A stretch of 64,000 nt of DNA, taken from contig JBGTNK010000033.1 in NCBI GenBank assembly GCA_041743125.1, positions 19,524 through 83,523 on the forward strand. The letters are read 5' to 3'. Position 1 is the stretch's first letter, and each line of letters begins with the position of its first letter. The DNA comes from Terrimonas_B sp041743125 (GTDB lineage: Bacteria; Bacteroidota; Bacteroidia; Chitinophagales; Chitinophagaceae). Under the pieces are notes generated by a model. It saw nothing but the letters and a program-made list of their open reading frames with translations, searched no databases and was not told where the DNA came from. Of the stretch, positions 36,847 through 45,548 are shown piece after piece. Both the position numbers and the translations under genes were made by a program.

Positions 36847-37200
36847 AAATAATAGTTTATTGGTTTGAAGGAGAAGTTAAAACTTAATGTTTAAAATAAT
36901 CAGGTTAATTAAAATTTGGATAATTTGGACCACAGGTAACATCAAAAAAATCAAGTAGTGCCCTTGCCTGACCCAATGAAAAAATGTTTTCTGATAGAAG
37001 AGTGATGTGGGTGGCGAATCTTATCCTGATCCGCCGTGGCGGACGCAACTACAGCCCAATTAAGGCCTGAAAGCCGGTGACATAATCGCTCAGCTCACTT
37101 TTAAATTTACATGGTTTTCAAATTTGCACATTCATCCCGCTCCCTTACCTTTGCGGCCAAAATAATTCCGGAAGTTCCGGAACTCCCCAAAAATATTGAT
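36847..37200. other. Intergenic region before atpD
   Basis: 354 bases between the divergent S9 peptidase and atpD. It holds a small palindrome TCCGCC-GT-GGCGGA at 37030-37043 and the atpD promoter at 37124-37153. The upstream frame in 37111-37200 opens before the predicted transcription start and is not credited. No RNA gene was seen. Confidence 0.6.
37124..37153 (+). promoter_or_regulatory. Bacteroidota-type promoter of atpD
   Basis: TTG at 37124-37126 and TACCTTTG at 37146-37153 are a full match to the -33/-7 consensus with 19 bases between. Transcription would start around 37160, giving a leader of about 40 bases and fixing the translation start at ATG 37201, not at the upstream start. 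Confidence 0.8.
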
Positions 37201-38700
37201 ATGGCAAAAGTTGGTAAAGTAAAGCAGATCATTGGCGCCGTCATTGATGTGCAATTCGATGGTTCACTTCCTGATATTTATAATGCACTGGAACTAAAAA
37301 AGGAAAATGGCGATACGTTGGTTCTTGAGGTGCAGCAACACCTTGGAGAGGATAGTGTGCGAACCATAGCAATGGACGGTACGGAAGGCCTTGTGCGTGG
37401 CACGGAGGTAATCGATACGGGTAAGGCAATCGCAATGCCGGTTGGTGAAGCAATTAAAGGACGCTTGTTTAATGTAACAGGAGATGCGATCGACGGCTTG
37501 CCAGCAGTGTCCAAACACAATGGACGACCTATTCACAGCAAACCTCCGGCATTTGAAAACCTGAGTACTTCTACGGAAGTGTTGTTTACAGGTATTAAGG
37601 TAATTGACCTGATCGAACCTTACTCCAAAGGTGGTAAGATCGGTTTGTTTGGTGGTGCCGGTGTTGGAAAAACAGTCTTGATCCAGGAACTCATCAATAA
37701 TATTGCTAAAGCATATGCCGGTGTTTCGGTATTTGCTGGGGTGGGAGAGAGAACCCGTGAAGGAAATGACCTGATGAGAGAGATGATTGAAGCAGGCATC
37801 ATGAAATATGGCGATGCATTTAAACATAGTATGGAAGAAGGAGGCTGGGACCTGAGTAAAGTTGATATGAAAGAACTGGCTGACTCCAAAGCTACTTTCG
37901 TCTTCGGACAAATGAATGAGCCCCCGGGAGCCCGTGCAAGGGTTGCACTTTCAGGATTAACGATAGCAGAATACTACCGCGATGGCGATGGAGAAGGTAA
38001 AGGCCGCGATATCCTTTTCTTTGTTGATAATATTTTCCGGTTTACCCAGGCAGGATCAGAAGTGTCTGCATTATTGGGCCGTATGCCCTCGGCAGTAGGA
38101 TATCAACCTACGCTGGCTACTGAAATGGGGATAATGCAGGAACGCATCACGTCTACAAAAAACGGCTCCATCACTTCTGTGCAGGCCGTTTATGTGCCAG
38201 CGGATGACCTTACGGATCCGGCGCCGGCAACAACTTTTGCACACCTTGATGCCACCACAGTTTTGAGTCGGAAAATTGCCGATCTTGGTATCTATCCCGC
38301 CGTTGATCCTTTGGATTCTACATCACGTATTTTAACGCCGAAGATCGTAGGTGATCTTCACTATGATTGCGCCAACCGTGTGAAATTTATCTTGCAACGC
38401 TATAAGGAACTTCAGGATATTATTGCCATCCTGGGACTGGATGAGTTGAGCGATGAAGATAAAATGCTGGTGGCCCGTGCCAGGAAGGTACAGCGATTTC
38501 TTTCCCAGCCTTTCCATGTGGCGGAAGCATTTACAGGCTTGAAGGGAGTATTGGTACCCATTGAAGAAACGATCCGTGGATTTAATATGATCATGGATGG
38601 GGAAGTGGATGAATTGCCTGAAGCTGCTTTTAACCTGGTAGGTAGTATTGATGATGCAATCGAAAAGGGTAAGAAATTGGTAGCACAGGCACAAGGATAA
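37201..38700 (+). CDS. atpD: F1F0 ATP synthase subunit beta
   Basis: 499-residue catalytic subunit. Walker A is GGAGVGKTVLIQ. Downstream are GVGERTREGND, the Walker B region ILFFVDNIFRFTQAGSEVSALLGRMPSAVGYQPTL (short pieces as usual in beta) and the DDLTDPAPATTF segment. The start MAKVGKVKQIIGAVIDVQF at ATG 37201 is the family start; 30 codons upstream add a non-homologous, partly untranscribed stretch. The gene is followed only by atpC; subunits a, c, b, delta, alpha and gamma are elsewhere, as is usual in Bacteroidota. Confidence 0.97.
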   Translation: MAKVGKVKQIIGAVIDVQFDGSLPDIYNALELKKENGDTLVLEVQQHLGEDSVRTIAMDGTEGLVRGTEVIDTGKAIAMPVGEAIKGRLFNVTGDAIDGLPAVSKHNGRPIHSKPPAFENLSTSTEVLFTGIKVIDLIEPYSKGGKIGLFGGAGVGKTVLIQELINNIAKAYAGVSVFAGVGERTREGNDLMREMIEAGIMKYGDAFKHSMEEGGWDLSKVDMKELADSKATFVFGQMNEPPGARARVALSGLTIAEYYRDGDGEGKGRDILFFVDNIFRFTQAGSEVSALLGRMPSAVGYQPTLATEMGIMQERITSTKNGSITSVQAVYVPADDLTDPAPATTFAHLDATTVLSRKIADLGIYPAVDPLDSTSRILTPKIVGDLHYDCANRVKFILQRYKELQDIIAILGLDELSDEDKMLVARARKVQRFLSQPFHVAEAFTGLKGVLVPIEETIRGFNMIMDGEVDELPEAAFNLVGSIDDAIEKGKKLVAQAQG

Positions 38701-38934
38701 AAATCCTTTTTAGGGTAAATGATTGTGGTGACAAAGGTAATTTGAATCAAAGTTCTTTAAGGTTAGTTGAATGATTGTTTATCCGCTTGCAGTACTACTA
38801 TCATCGTCTGTTGCGTCGCACTCTTCAACTTCCTGTTAGTTAATCAACATTAAACAACATTCGTTCACTTGCTCATTTAGGGTGGTGAGTGACTGGTTCC
38901 TCTTTCGGAGGACATTTTCAGGAGACTGGAATTT

Positions 38935-39198
38935 ATGAACCTAGAAATATTAACGCCAGAAAAAAAAATTTACAGCGACGAGGTATACGGAGTTCAAATG
39001 CCGGGTATCAGTGGTAGCTTTGAGGTGCTGGAAAAACATGCACCGCTGGTAAGTGCATTGAAAGCGGGCCGGGTAAAAATTTTAAAAGATAAACAAAATC
39101 ATTTTGCATACTTCGATATACAAGGCGGATTTGTTGAGGTGCTGAACAATAAAGTGACTGTATTAGCTGAAGGAGCAGTTCCGGTTGAAGTTCCCTGA
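38935..39198 (+). CDS. atpC: F1F0 ATP synthase subunit epsilon (short form)
   Basis: 87-residue epsilon subunit holding only the N-terminal beta-barrel (LEILTPEKKIYSDEVYGVQMPGISGSFEVLEKHAPLVSAL). The C-terminal two-helix brake found in E. coli is missing, a common trait in this phylum. It is 234 bases after atpD. An unusual SD-like AGGAGACTGG precedes the ATG (38920-38929). Terminator at 39290. Confidence 0.93.
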   Translation: MNLEILTPEKKIYSDEVYGVQMPGISGSFEVLEKHAPLVSALKAGRVKILKDKQNHFAYFDIQGGFVEVLNNKVTVLAEGAVPVEVP

Positions 39199-39504
39199 TT
39201 AATTGTGCCTCTTCCACTGAGTAAATCAACAGGGGCAATAAATAGACTGGCGAAAAACCAGCCTATCCGGATTGTGAAAACTGTTCATGGCCCTCCTGAT
39301 TTTTATTGGGGGGGCTTTTCTATATAAATAATGCGGGAATTTTATTTTCCTCTTTTCCATTTTTGATTCTATTTCTTATAAAATGGAAACGTTTATCACT
39401 TTCCTCCAAACAGTCATTAAGTTCTTTAATAGATACTGCCTTCAGATGCACTGAACGTAAGCGTTTCATTTAGTTTTTTTAAGGCTTATTTGTATGTTTA
39501 CTAA
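39199..39504. other. Intergenic region after atpC
   Basis: 306 bases between atpC and the TMEM220-like gene. It contains the atpC terminator (39290-39319) and otherwise AT-rich sequence with no convincing gene. Confidence 0.6.
39290..39319 (+). terminator. Terminator after atpC
   Basis: GCCCTCC pairs with GGGGGGC (one G-U) around a 12-base loop, then TTTT. The distance of about 90 bases after atpC is longer than usual. Confidence 0.6.
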
Positions 39505-39885
39505 ATGAAATATTTTAACCTCCTTTTCAGTTTTCTTTTTCTCCTATCGGCCGTCTTGCAATATAACGATCCCGATCCTCATATCTGGATGCCCATTTAC
39601 CTGTACGGAACTGTACTTTGCTGGCTGGCATTCCGCAATAAATATTTTCCAAAGGCATATATCGCCGGCATTTTAATTTATACTGGCTATGCTCTTTATT
39701 TATTTTTTACAGCTGACGGTGTTTTAGATTGGATGGAAAAACATAATTCAGAAAATATTGCCGCTACCATGCAAGCTACCAAACCCTGGATAGAAGAAAC
39801 AAGGGAATTCTTTGGTTTGTTTATCCTGATTATTGTTCTGGCCATTGATCTTTGGTATGCCAAAAGAAACACTCGGAGAGGCTGA
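39505..39885 (+). CDS. TMEM220-family small membrane protein
   Basis: 126-residue protein with four hydrophobic segments and the conserved LQYNDPDPHIWMPIYLYG motif at the end of the first helix, which is the hallmark of TMEM220-like proteins (shared with eukaryotes). Function unknown. Its C-terminus is basic (KRNTRRG). It is alone on the plus strand before the DUF4197 gene. Confidence 0.85.
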   Translation: MKYFNLLFSFLFLLSAVLQYNDPDPHIWMPIYLYGTVLCWLAFRNKYFPKAYIAGILIYTGYALYLFFTADGVLDWMEKHNSENIAATMQATKPWIEETREFFGLFILIIVLAIDLWYAKRNTRRG

Positions 39886-39978
39886 TCCTGAACCGGGCGA
39901 AAAATCAAAATTACTGGTTCTAAGTACGGTTGGCAATACAACGCGAGTGATATTCAAACCCTTCACAACTGTTAAATT

Positions 39979-40707
39979 CTAATTGGATTGCTGTCTTCTT
40001 TTCTTTAATTGCTCATCCGCATAGGCGAATGCTTTTTTCATCATATCCGTTTTGCGAAACTCATATTTAGCCCTGATATTTTCCTCTTCATTGGCCACCG
40101 ATAGAAACATAACATCAATAGCACGGGCTGCTACAAAATCGGTAAGATTACTTTCAAGGGGTTTATTAATAAAAGGTATTTTGTTATAAATATTTACAAG
40201 GTTGCTCCACTCTTCGCTGGCTCCTTCAGTTTTTACCGTGCTATCAACAATGGGACGAAAGGCGGCCATCAGTTCTGGCGACATGGTAGATTTAAAATAA
40301 TCGGTAGCCGCATGCATATTATCTGTTACCAATATACCAGCAGCATCACGGATTGTCATTTGTTTCACCGAATTCAGGAATATGGGTTTGGCGGCAAGAA
40401 CAGCTTGCGACATGGCCCGGGTAAATTTTGCAGTCACCTGGTTCACTACTTTATCCAAACCTATATCCCTTAAAGTCTTTTCTATTTTAGCGGCATCACC
40501 CGGGAAAGCAAATCGAACCAGGGGATTGCCATCGGGATCAGCAAAGGCATTGAAGCCACGAAAAAGCCCCTGCGACAAAGCATCCTTAAGCCCGGCTGCC
40601 ATTTCAAATTCTGAAATACCAATTTGAGAGGCAATTTTTTTTAATGAATCACAAGAGGAAAGAAATAGTGTAAGGCTTAAAAGGGTACCGGCATAAATTT
40701 TTTTCAT
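39979..40707 (-). CDS. DUF4197 lipoprotein
   Basis: 242-residue protein with a lipoprotein signal (LFLSSC) followed by a helical domain: ALKDALSQGLFRG, then FPGDAAKIEKTLRDIGL, FTRAMSQAVLAAKPIFLNSVKQM and DYFKSTMSPELMAAFRPIVDSTV. This is the DUF4197 pattern; no function is established. Monocistronic. Confidence 0.86.
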   Translation of the reverse strand: MKKIYAGTLLSLTLFLSSCDSLKKIASQIGISEFEMAAGLKDALSQGLFRGFNAFADPDGNPLVRFAFPGDAAKIEKTLRDIGLDKVVNQVTAKFTRAMSQAVLAAKPIFLNSVKQMTIRDAAGILVTDNMHAATDYFKSTMSPELMAAFRPIVDSTVKTEGASEEWSNLVNIYNKIPFINKPLESNLTDFVAARAIDVMFLSVANEEENIRAKYEFRKTDMMKKAFAYADEQLKKRRQQSN

Positions 40708-40825
40708 AGTTAAGTTTTATAATGGAGGTTAAAATGTAAGACTAAGTTGCAATCAGTAAAAGATAAAGGCTCCTGCCTTAATTAACATTTTTAGAAGTTC
40801 GATAAAAAATTATCCCGGATAAAAA

Positions 40826-41377
40826 TCAATTCAATTGCGGATCGGTAGGAAAATGGATCATCATTTCATAATCTCCGCCTAAATGTTTGAGAGATTCTTT
40901 CCATATTTCTTCGGCACGGGTAAGAAAAATCAGTTTCCGGTTCGCTTTTACCGTTAGCCATGATTTTTCTTTAAGTTCTTCATTCAATTGCCCGGTGCCC
41001 CATCCGGAATACCCGATAAAAAAACGTATTTTTTGAAAATCCATGTCGCCATTTTTGATCATTTCAACAGCTTTCACAAAATCACCTCCCCAAAATATCC
41101 CTTTCATCACTTCTTCCCCACCGGGAATTTCTTTGGGATACTGATGAAGAAAGTGGATAGTATCCAGTTGAACAGGACCGCCATAATATACCGGCAATTT
41201 AAAACCCTCTACGTCGGGAACCAGTTCATCCAGGGTATTTTCATACTTGCGGTTTAAAACAAATCCGAAGCTTCCTTCTTCCCGGTGCTCGCAAAGAATG
41301 ACAACCGTCCTCAAAAAATTGGGATCTTTTAAAAATGGATCTGCAATTAATAATATGCCTGGTCCGGGATCAACCAT
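40826..41377 (-). CDS. YqgE/AlgH family protein
   Basis: 183 residues with the family start PGILLIADPFLKDPNFLRTVVILCEH and GSFGFVLNR, then YYGGPVQLDTIHFLH and FIGYSGWGTGQLNEELKEKSW. YqgE is widely conserved but its role is not defined. It is divergent from the sensor kinase over 212 bases. Confidence 0.92.
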   Translation of the reverse strand: MVDPGPGILLIADPFLKDPNFLRTVVILCEHREEGSFGFVLNRKYENTLDELVPDVEGFKLPVYYGGPVQLDTIHFLHQYPKEIPGGEEVMKGIFWGGDFVKAVEMIKNGDMDFQKIRFFIGYSGWGTGQLNEELKEKSWLTVKANRKLIFLTRAEEIWKESLKHLGGDYEMMIHFPTDPQLN

Positions 41378-41589
41378 ACTTCAAGGTAGGGGAATAATTT
41401 TTTTTAAAAAAACGCCTGTATTAAAATTAATAAAAACTGTACTAACACAATTGGTTCGGCTTTTCTTTAAAGCCACGTTAAAAAAAAGAGCCATGTTCAG
41501 GTTGTATGATTATGTTATAGCTTCATTTGTACTTTTGCCCGATTGGCTGTTCATAAAAACCTTTTATCTTTCATAAAAATCAAACCTTT

Positions 41590-42942
41590 TTGAAACGAAC
41601 TTTTACCATTATCACTTTACTTATTACTGTTTCATTGATAGGTATCATCTTTATCCAGATATCCTGGTTGAAAAATATGATACTGCTAAAAGAGGAGCAG
41701 ATCAAGGGGAAAGTGGAACGGGCTGTTATGACGATTGGGGAAGAACTGGCACAGTACAAAGGAAGTTATTTGAGCAGTAAAATAAGTTCACCCAACACCA
41801 TTTTCCAGGATGAGTTTACCATGGAGTTCTTACGGCCGGTAACAATAGGTAAACGATTTACGGCAACAGAATTACAGGATAAGATAAAAAAAGCTTTTGT
41901 CTCGCTTGACCTGGAAAAAGTAGATTTCGAATTTATGCTGGCCACTGTTAGTTCCCGAACCGGGGCTATCGGTAACATAGAACTGAGATCTAAGAATTTC
42001 CTGGTAGAATATGATGATAGTATCAATAATTTTTCAAGAGGATACCAACTAAACGCTCCCAGCGGATCGGCAGCTGAAAACCTGGCCCTTGATGAAACGC
42101 TTGTAGTTGTAGCGCTGGATTGGAAAGAAGCCGCTTTAAAAGAACTTCGTTTACGGATCCTTACCTCCATCGTTTTTACGATTATTATTATTACTGCATT
42201 TTACCTGACAGTACGAACCATGCTTCGCCAGAAAAAACTGGGCGAGATAAAAAATGATTTTATTAATAATATGACGCATGAATTCAAAACACCTATTGCC
42301 ACTATTTCACTGGCAGTGGATGCTATGAAAAATGAAAAAGTATTGCAGGACAGAAGTAAAATGAATTATTTCAGTGGAATAATAAAAGAGGAAAACCAGC
42401 GAATGAACCGGCAAGTTGAAACCATCCTGAAGGCTTCACAACTTGAAAAACAGGAGCTGGAGTTAAACCTGCAACCCCTGCATGTTCATCAAGTCATAAA
42501 CGATGTGGTTGATAATTTTGCTTTACAATTGCAGGAGAAAGGAGGAAAGGCGCAATTGGGTTTGAATGCTACCAATGATTTAGTAATGGCTGACGAGGTT
42601 CATTTTTCAAATATGATCAATAACCTGATAGATAACGCCGTTAAATATTCGAAAGAAAACACACCGGTAATATTGAAAATTACAACCCAATCAAATGGCA
42701 AAAACCTGGTGATCAGGGTGGAGGATAATGGGATTGGTATGAACAAAGAAACCGTAAAAAGAGTATTTGAAAGATTTTACCGGGCTCATACCGGAAATCT
42801 TCATAATGTAAAAGGCTTTGGCCTTGGGTTAAGTTATGTAAAAACGGTTGTGGAAGCGCAGGGCGGTGATATCAAAGTGGAAAGTTTGTTGGGTAAGGGC
42901 AGTGTTTTTGTTATTGATTTGCCTTTGAAAAAATCAACTTAA
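41590..42942 (+). CDS. Sensor histidine kinase, orphan
   Basis: 450 residues. Two TM helices (about 5-25 and 193-215) bracket a periplasmic sensor domain. The H-box is MTHEFKTPIATIS, the N-box NMINNLIDNAVKYS, G1 DNGIGM and G2 GFGLGLSYV. It resembles the RprX-like kinases of Bacteroidota. The only usable start is TTG 41590 (MKRTFTIITLL); no in-frame ATG precedes it. No response regulator is adjacent: queA is convergent on the other side, so the partner is elsewhere. Confidence 0.9.
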   Translation: MKRTFTIITLLITVSLIGIIFIQISWLKNMILLKEEQIKGKVERAVMTIGEELAQYKGSYLSSKISSPNTIFQDEFTMEFLRPVTIGKRFTATELQDKIKKAFVSLDLEKVDFEFMLATVSSRTGAIGNIELRSKNFLVEYDDSINNFSRGYQLNAPSGSAAENLALDETLVVVALDWKEAALKELRLRILTSIVFTIIIITAFYLTVRTMLRQKKLGEIKNDFINNMTHEFKTPIATISLAVDAMKNEKVLQDRSKMNYFSGIIKEENQRMNRQVETILKASQLEKQELELNLQPLHVHQVINDVVDNFALQLQEKGGKAQLGLNATNDLVMADEVHFSNMINNLIDNAVKYSKENTPVILKITTQSNGKNLVIRVEDNGIGMNKETVKRVFERFYRAHTGNLHNVKGFGLGLSYVKTVVEAQGGDIKVESLLGKGSVFVIDLPLKKST

Positions 42943-42986
42943 AAAATTTGGATCCTGTTCCTGGTGATTCTTTCATTATTCCAGGT

Positions 42987-44228
42987 TTATTTCTCCCAAA
43001 TCAGGCAGCCGTCTCCGTAGCTCAGGAAACGAAATTCATTTTGCAGAGCATACTCATAAACATTGCGCCAGTCATCGCCAATTAATGCCGCGATGATCAG
43101 TAGTAAAGTGGAGCGGGGCTGATGAAAATTTGTTACCAATGCTTTTGCAATACGTAATTTATAACCGGGGGCTATGATCAGTTGTGACTTGGTGATTAAC
43201 CGCTGCAATTTATTTACCTCCATCCATTCCAGCAATGATTGCAAAGCTAAAAAGATGGAGATATCCTGCTCTTGTATTTCATAAGGGTCCCATTGGCCTG
43301 CTGTAAAAAATTCGGGATCACAAATTTGGTTATTCCTTTTTGATACTAAGGCTTTTACTCCCAGCCAGTACAAACTTTCTATTGTTCGCAGCGAGGTAGT
43401 ACCTACCGCGATGATTGTTTTGTCGGGATGAAGAATAATCTTTTCAATTATTTCTTTGGACACATCTAAATATTCACTATGCATTTCATGTTGTTCAAGC
43501 GTATCTCCTTTTACCGGTTTGAAAGTGCCTGCTCCAACATGAAGTGTCAGAAAATCTGTCTGAATATTTTTTTTCTTCAGGGCGTTAAAAATATCTTTTG
43601 TAAAATGCAATCCTGCCGTAGGTGCTGCCACTGATCCTTCCTGCCTGGCATAAATAGTTTGATATCGTTCCTTGTCGCCGGCTTCTGCTTTTCTTTTAAT
43701 ATAAGGGGGTAGAGGAATGGCGCCTGCATGATGAAGCAAGCTGGCAAAATCCATTTCAGTATCCGTCCAGGAAAGTTCAATGATAAAGCAGTCAGTTCTT
43801 TTTTCTCTAAATACAGCTTCTAATAAAATTTCTTTGTTAAAAGCATAAATGATTTTCTTAAGCACTTGTCCGCGTTTCCATTTAGAAGCGCCTCCTACCA
43901 GGCATTGCCACCATACCATTCTCTTTTGCTGCATGGCGGATGTAATGTCCTTATATTGTTCATGAGGTTCCAGGCAAAAAATTTCAATATTTCCGCCTGT
44001 GGGTTTTTGAAAAATTAACCTGGCTTCTATAACCCGTGTATCATTAAACATCAAAAAGGAATCTACTGGGATAAAAGATGCTATATTTTTATAAATATCC
44101 TCAGTAATTTTTTGTTCTTTATATACAAGCAATTTGGATGAATCCCTTTTGGACAGTGGATAGGAAGCTATTTTTTCTTCGGGCAGTGAATAAGTAAACG
44201 TTGAAATGGACAGATTTTTCGGGTGCAT
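42987..44228 (-). CDS. queA: S-adenosylmethionine:tRNA ribosyltransferase-isomerase
   Basis: 413-residue enzyme that transfers the ribosyl part of SAM to preQ1 in tRNA, making epoxyqueuosine. Motifs are SVAAPTAGLHFT, TLHVGAGTFKPVK, HEMHSEYLD and the C-terminal NFHQPRSTLLLI. Somewhat longer than the E. coli protein (356), as in many Bacteroidota. The DUF3052 gene lies upstream on the same strand. Confidence 0.94.
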   Translation of the reverse strand: MHPKNLSISTFTYSLPEEKIASYPLSKRDSSKLLVYKEQKITEDIYKNIASFIPVDSFLMFNDTRVIEARLIFQKPTGGNIEIFCLEPHEQYKDITSAMQQKRMVWWQCLVGGASKWKRGQVLKKIIYAFNKEILLEAVFREKRTDCFIIELSWTDTEMDFASLLHHAGAIPLPPYIKRKAEAGDKERYQTIYARQEGSVAAPTAGLHFTKDIFNALKKKNIQTDFLTLHVGAGTFKPVKGDTLEQHEMHSEYLDVSKEIIEKIILHPDKTIIAVGTTSLRTIESLYWLGVKALVSKRNNQICDPEFFTAGQWDPYEIQEQDISIFLALQSLLEWMEVNKLQRLITKSQLIIAPGYKLRIAKALVTNFHQPRSTLLLIIAALIGDDWRNVYEYALQNEFRFLSYGDGCLIWEK

Positions 44229-44287
44229 AAGAGTACAGCAAACTGCTGTATTTATTGAATCGCAAATATCGCTTTATCAGGGGAAAC

Positions 44288-44710
44288 TTATTTAATCACT
44301 TTCCTTTTAGCCAATGGAACTACCAGTTTTAATGCACTCCATATTTCGCTGACAGCGCAAACTTTTATATCTACAAGATTATTTTTGAGTGCATAATTAC
44401 GGATACTGTCTTCTGTTATGTCGGTTGGGATCTTCGCACTTTTTTTATACCAGGAAATCCAAATGATGACGGATGGATTCATCCTGTATACCTTTTGTAA
44501 ACTTTTCATCTGCTTTTCAAATTCCTGTTTGCTTTTTACAAAAAGATGTATCCAGTCAGGCGGTTCTTTTTTTTCACATAGCTGGTCACTTATATTCATC
44601 TCCAGCAAATCAAAATAATTATCAGGTTGGTTAAGCAACCATATTTTCATTTCCGGCTTAATATCCAGTTTTTTAATTAATGGTGTTCCGGAATAACCTG
44701 CTTTTGGCAT
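44288..44710 (-). CDS. DUF3052-like protein
   Basis: 140 residues with the start AGYSGTPLIKKLDIKPEMKIWLLNQP typical of DUF3052 and an alpha/beta pattern after it (DWIHLFVKSKQEFEKQ, then PSVIIWISWYKKS, KVCAVSEIWSALKLV). No enzymatic motif. It is 59 bases upstream of queA on the same strand and may be cotranscribed; its role is unknown. Confidence 0.78.
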   Translation of the reverse strand: MPKAGYSGTPLIKKLDIKPEMKIWLLNQPDNYFDLLEMNISDQLCEKKEPPDWIHLFVKSKQEFEKQMKSLQKVYRMNPSVIIWISWYKKSAKIPTDITEDSIRNYALKNNLVDIKVCAVSEIWSALKLVVPLAKRKVIK

Positions 44711-45041
44711 AATGCAAACTACAATGGATTCTGAATTTTGAAGTAGGGGTATAAGTTAACCCGGAATAAAGACAAGAGATGAAAAATTAATTAATTTATT
44801 TACTTATCATATTTCAAAGAAAGAAATGAGATTGTAATTAACCTGTTATCCACCGCAATTCACAGATAATCCACGTAGAAAAACAGAAAAATTGACCTCC
44901 ATTTGACCAAATTCGCTCCCGCAGAAGCTTACAGGGTAAAAACTATTGTGGACAAAATAAAAGCATCAAAATTTGGATAGCGAGTGGTAAAAAGTGTTAT
45001 TTTGTGTCAATATAGAAAAAAATTGACTCAAGACCCTGATA
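44711..45041. other. Intergenic control region of the dcw cluster
   Basis: 331 bases between the DUF3052 gene and mraZ. It holds three DnaA-box-like 9-mers (44846-44854, 44867-44875 and 44947-44955) and a candidate promoter at 44972-45004. No gene or RNA was seen. Confidence 0.6.
44972..45004 (+). promoter_or_regulatory. Candidate promoter of mraZ and the dcw cluster
   Basis: TTTG at 44972-44975 and TTATTTTG at 44997-45004 approximate the -33/-7 boxes (one mismatch to TAnnTTTG). The spacer is 21 bases and the leader about 30 bases before ATG 45042. It is the only promoter-like site close to mraZ. Confidence 0.45.
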
Positions 45042-45506
45042 ATGATAGAAATCCTAGGCGAATACCAGGCGACTTTGGACTCAAAAGGCCGCTTTCTTTT
45101 ACCAGCTGCTTTCAAAAAGCAGCTTTCGGAAGAAGAAGGTACCCGCTTTGTTTTCAACAGAGGACTTGACAATTGTGTAACATTATTCACAGTTGGGAAT
45201 TGGGAAGTGTTTTCAGCGAAGATCAGGACTTTGAATGATTTTAATGAAGAGGAAAGGCCGGTACGCCGCTTTTTTTTGAATGGTGCGGCTTATGTGGAAC
45301 CGGATAGTGCAGGCAGGCTTTTAGTACCGCCCCATTTGAAAGAGCATGCCGGTTTGCAAAAAGACCTGGTCATGCATTGGGCGGATGATAAATTAGAAAT
45401 CTGGGATAGTAATAAGTACAAACAGCTCTTTGATTCAATCTCATCGGAAGCATTAAGTAAAATGGTGCATAAAGTTTTAGGAGGTGGAACTGGCCTAACG
45501 GGTTAA
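45042..45506 (+). CDS. mraZ: Division/cell-wall cluster regulator MraZ
   Basis: 154-residue AbrB-fold protein with two copies of the SpoVT-AbrB unit: LGEYQATLDSKGRFLLPAAFK near residue 3 and AAYVEPDSAGRLLVPPHLKEH near 85. MraZ binds DNA upstream of the cluster and controls its own operon, and its position as first gene fits. rsmH follows after 42 bases. Confidence 0.94.
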   Translation: MIEILGEYQATLDSKGRFLLPAAFKKQLSEEEGTRFVFNRGLDNCVTLFTVGNWEVFSAKIRTLNDFNEEERPVRRFFLNGAAYVEPDSAGRLLVPPHLKEHAGLQKDLVMHWADDKLEIWDSNKYKQLFDSISSEALSKMVHKVLGGGTGLTG

Positions 45507-45548
45507 AGCCTTTAAACTGCCTGCTGATGTAAAAGTTAATTAGTTGAC

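Noticed and set aside
37294..37911. 205-codon minus-strand frame inside atpD
   Set aside because: Antisense to a highly conserved gene, no protein family, and no promoter or start context; long antisense frames are common here.
41247..41576. 109-codon plus-strand frame overlapping yqgE
   Set aside because: Most of it is antisense to yqgE and the rest is low-complexity Lys/Phe sequence with no domain.
44846..44955. Chromosome origin (oriC) before mraZ
   Set aside because: Only three imperfect DnaA-like sites, no AT-rich unwinding array of repeats, and no dnaA or gid genes nearby. Kept as a possible regulatory site only.
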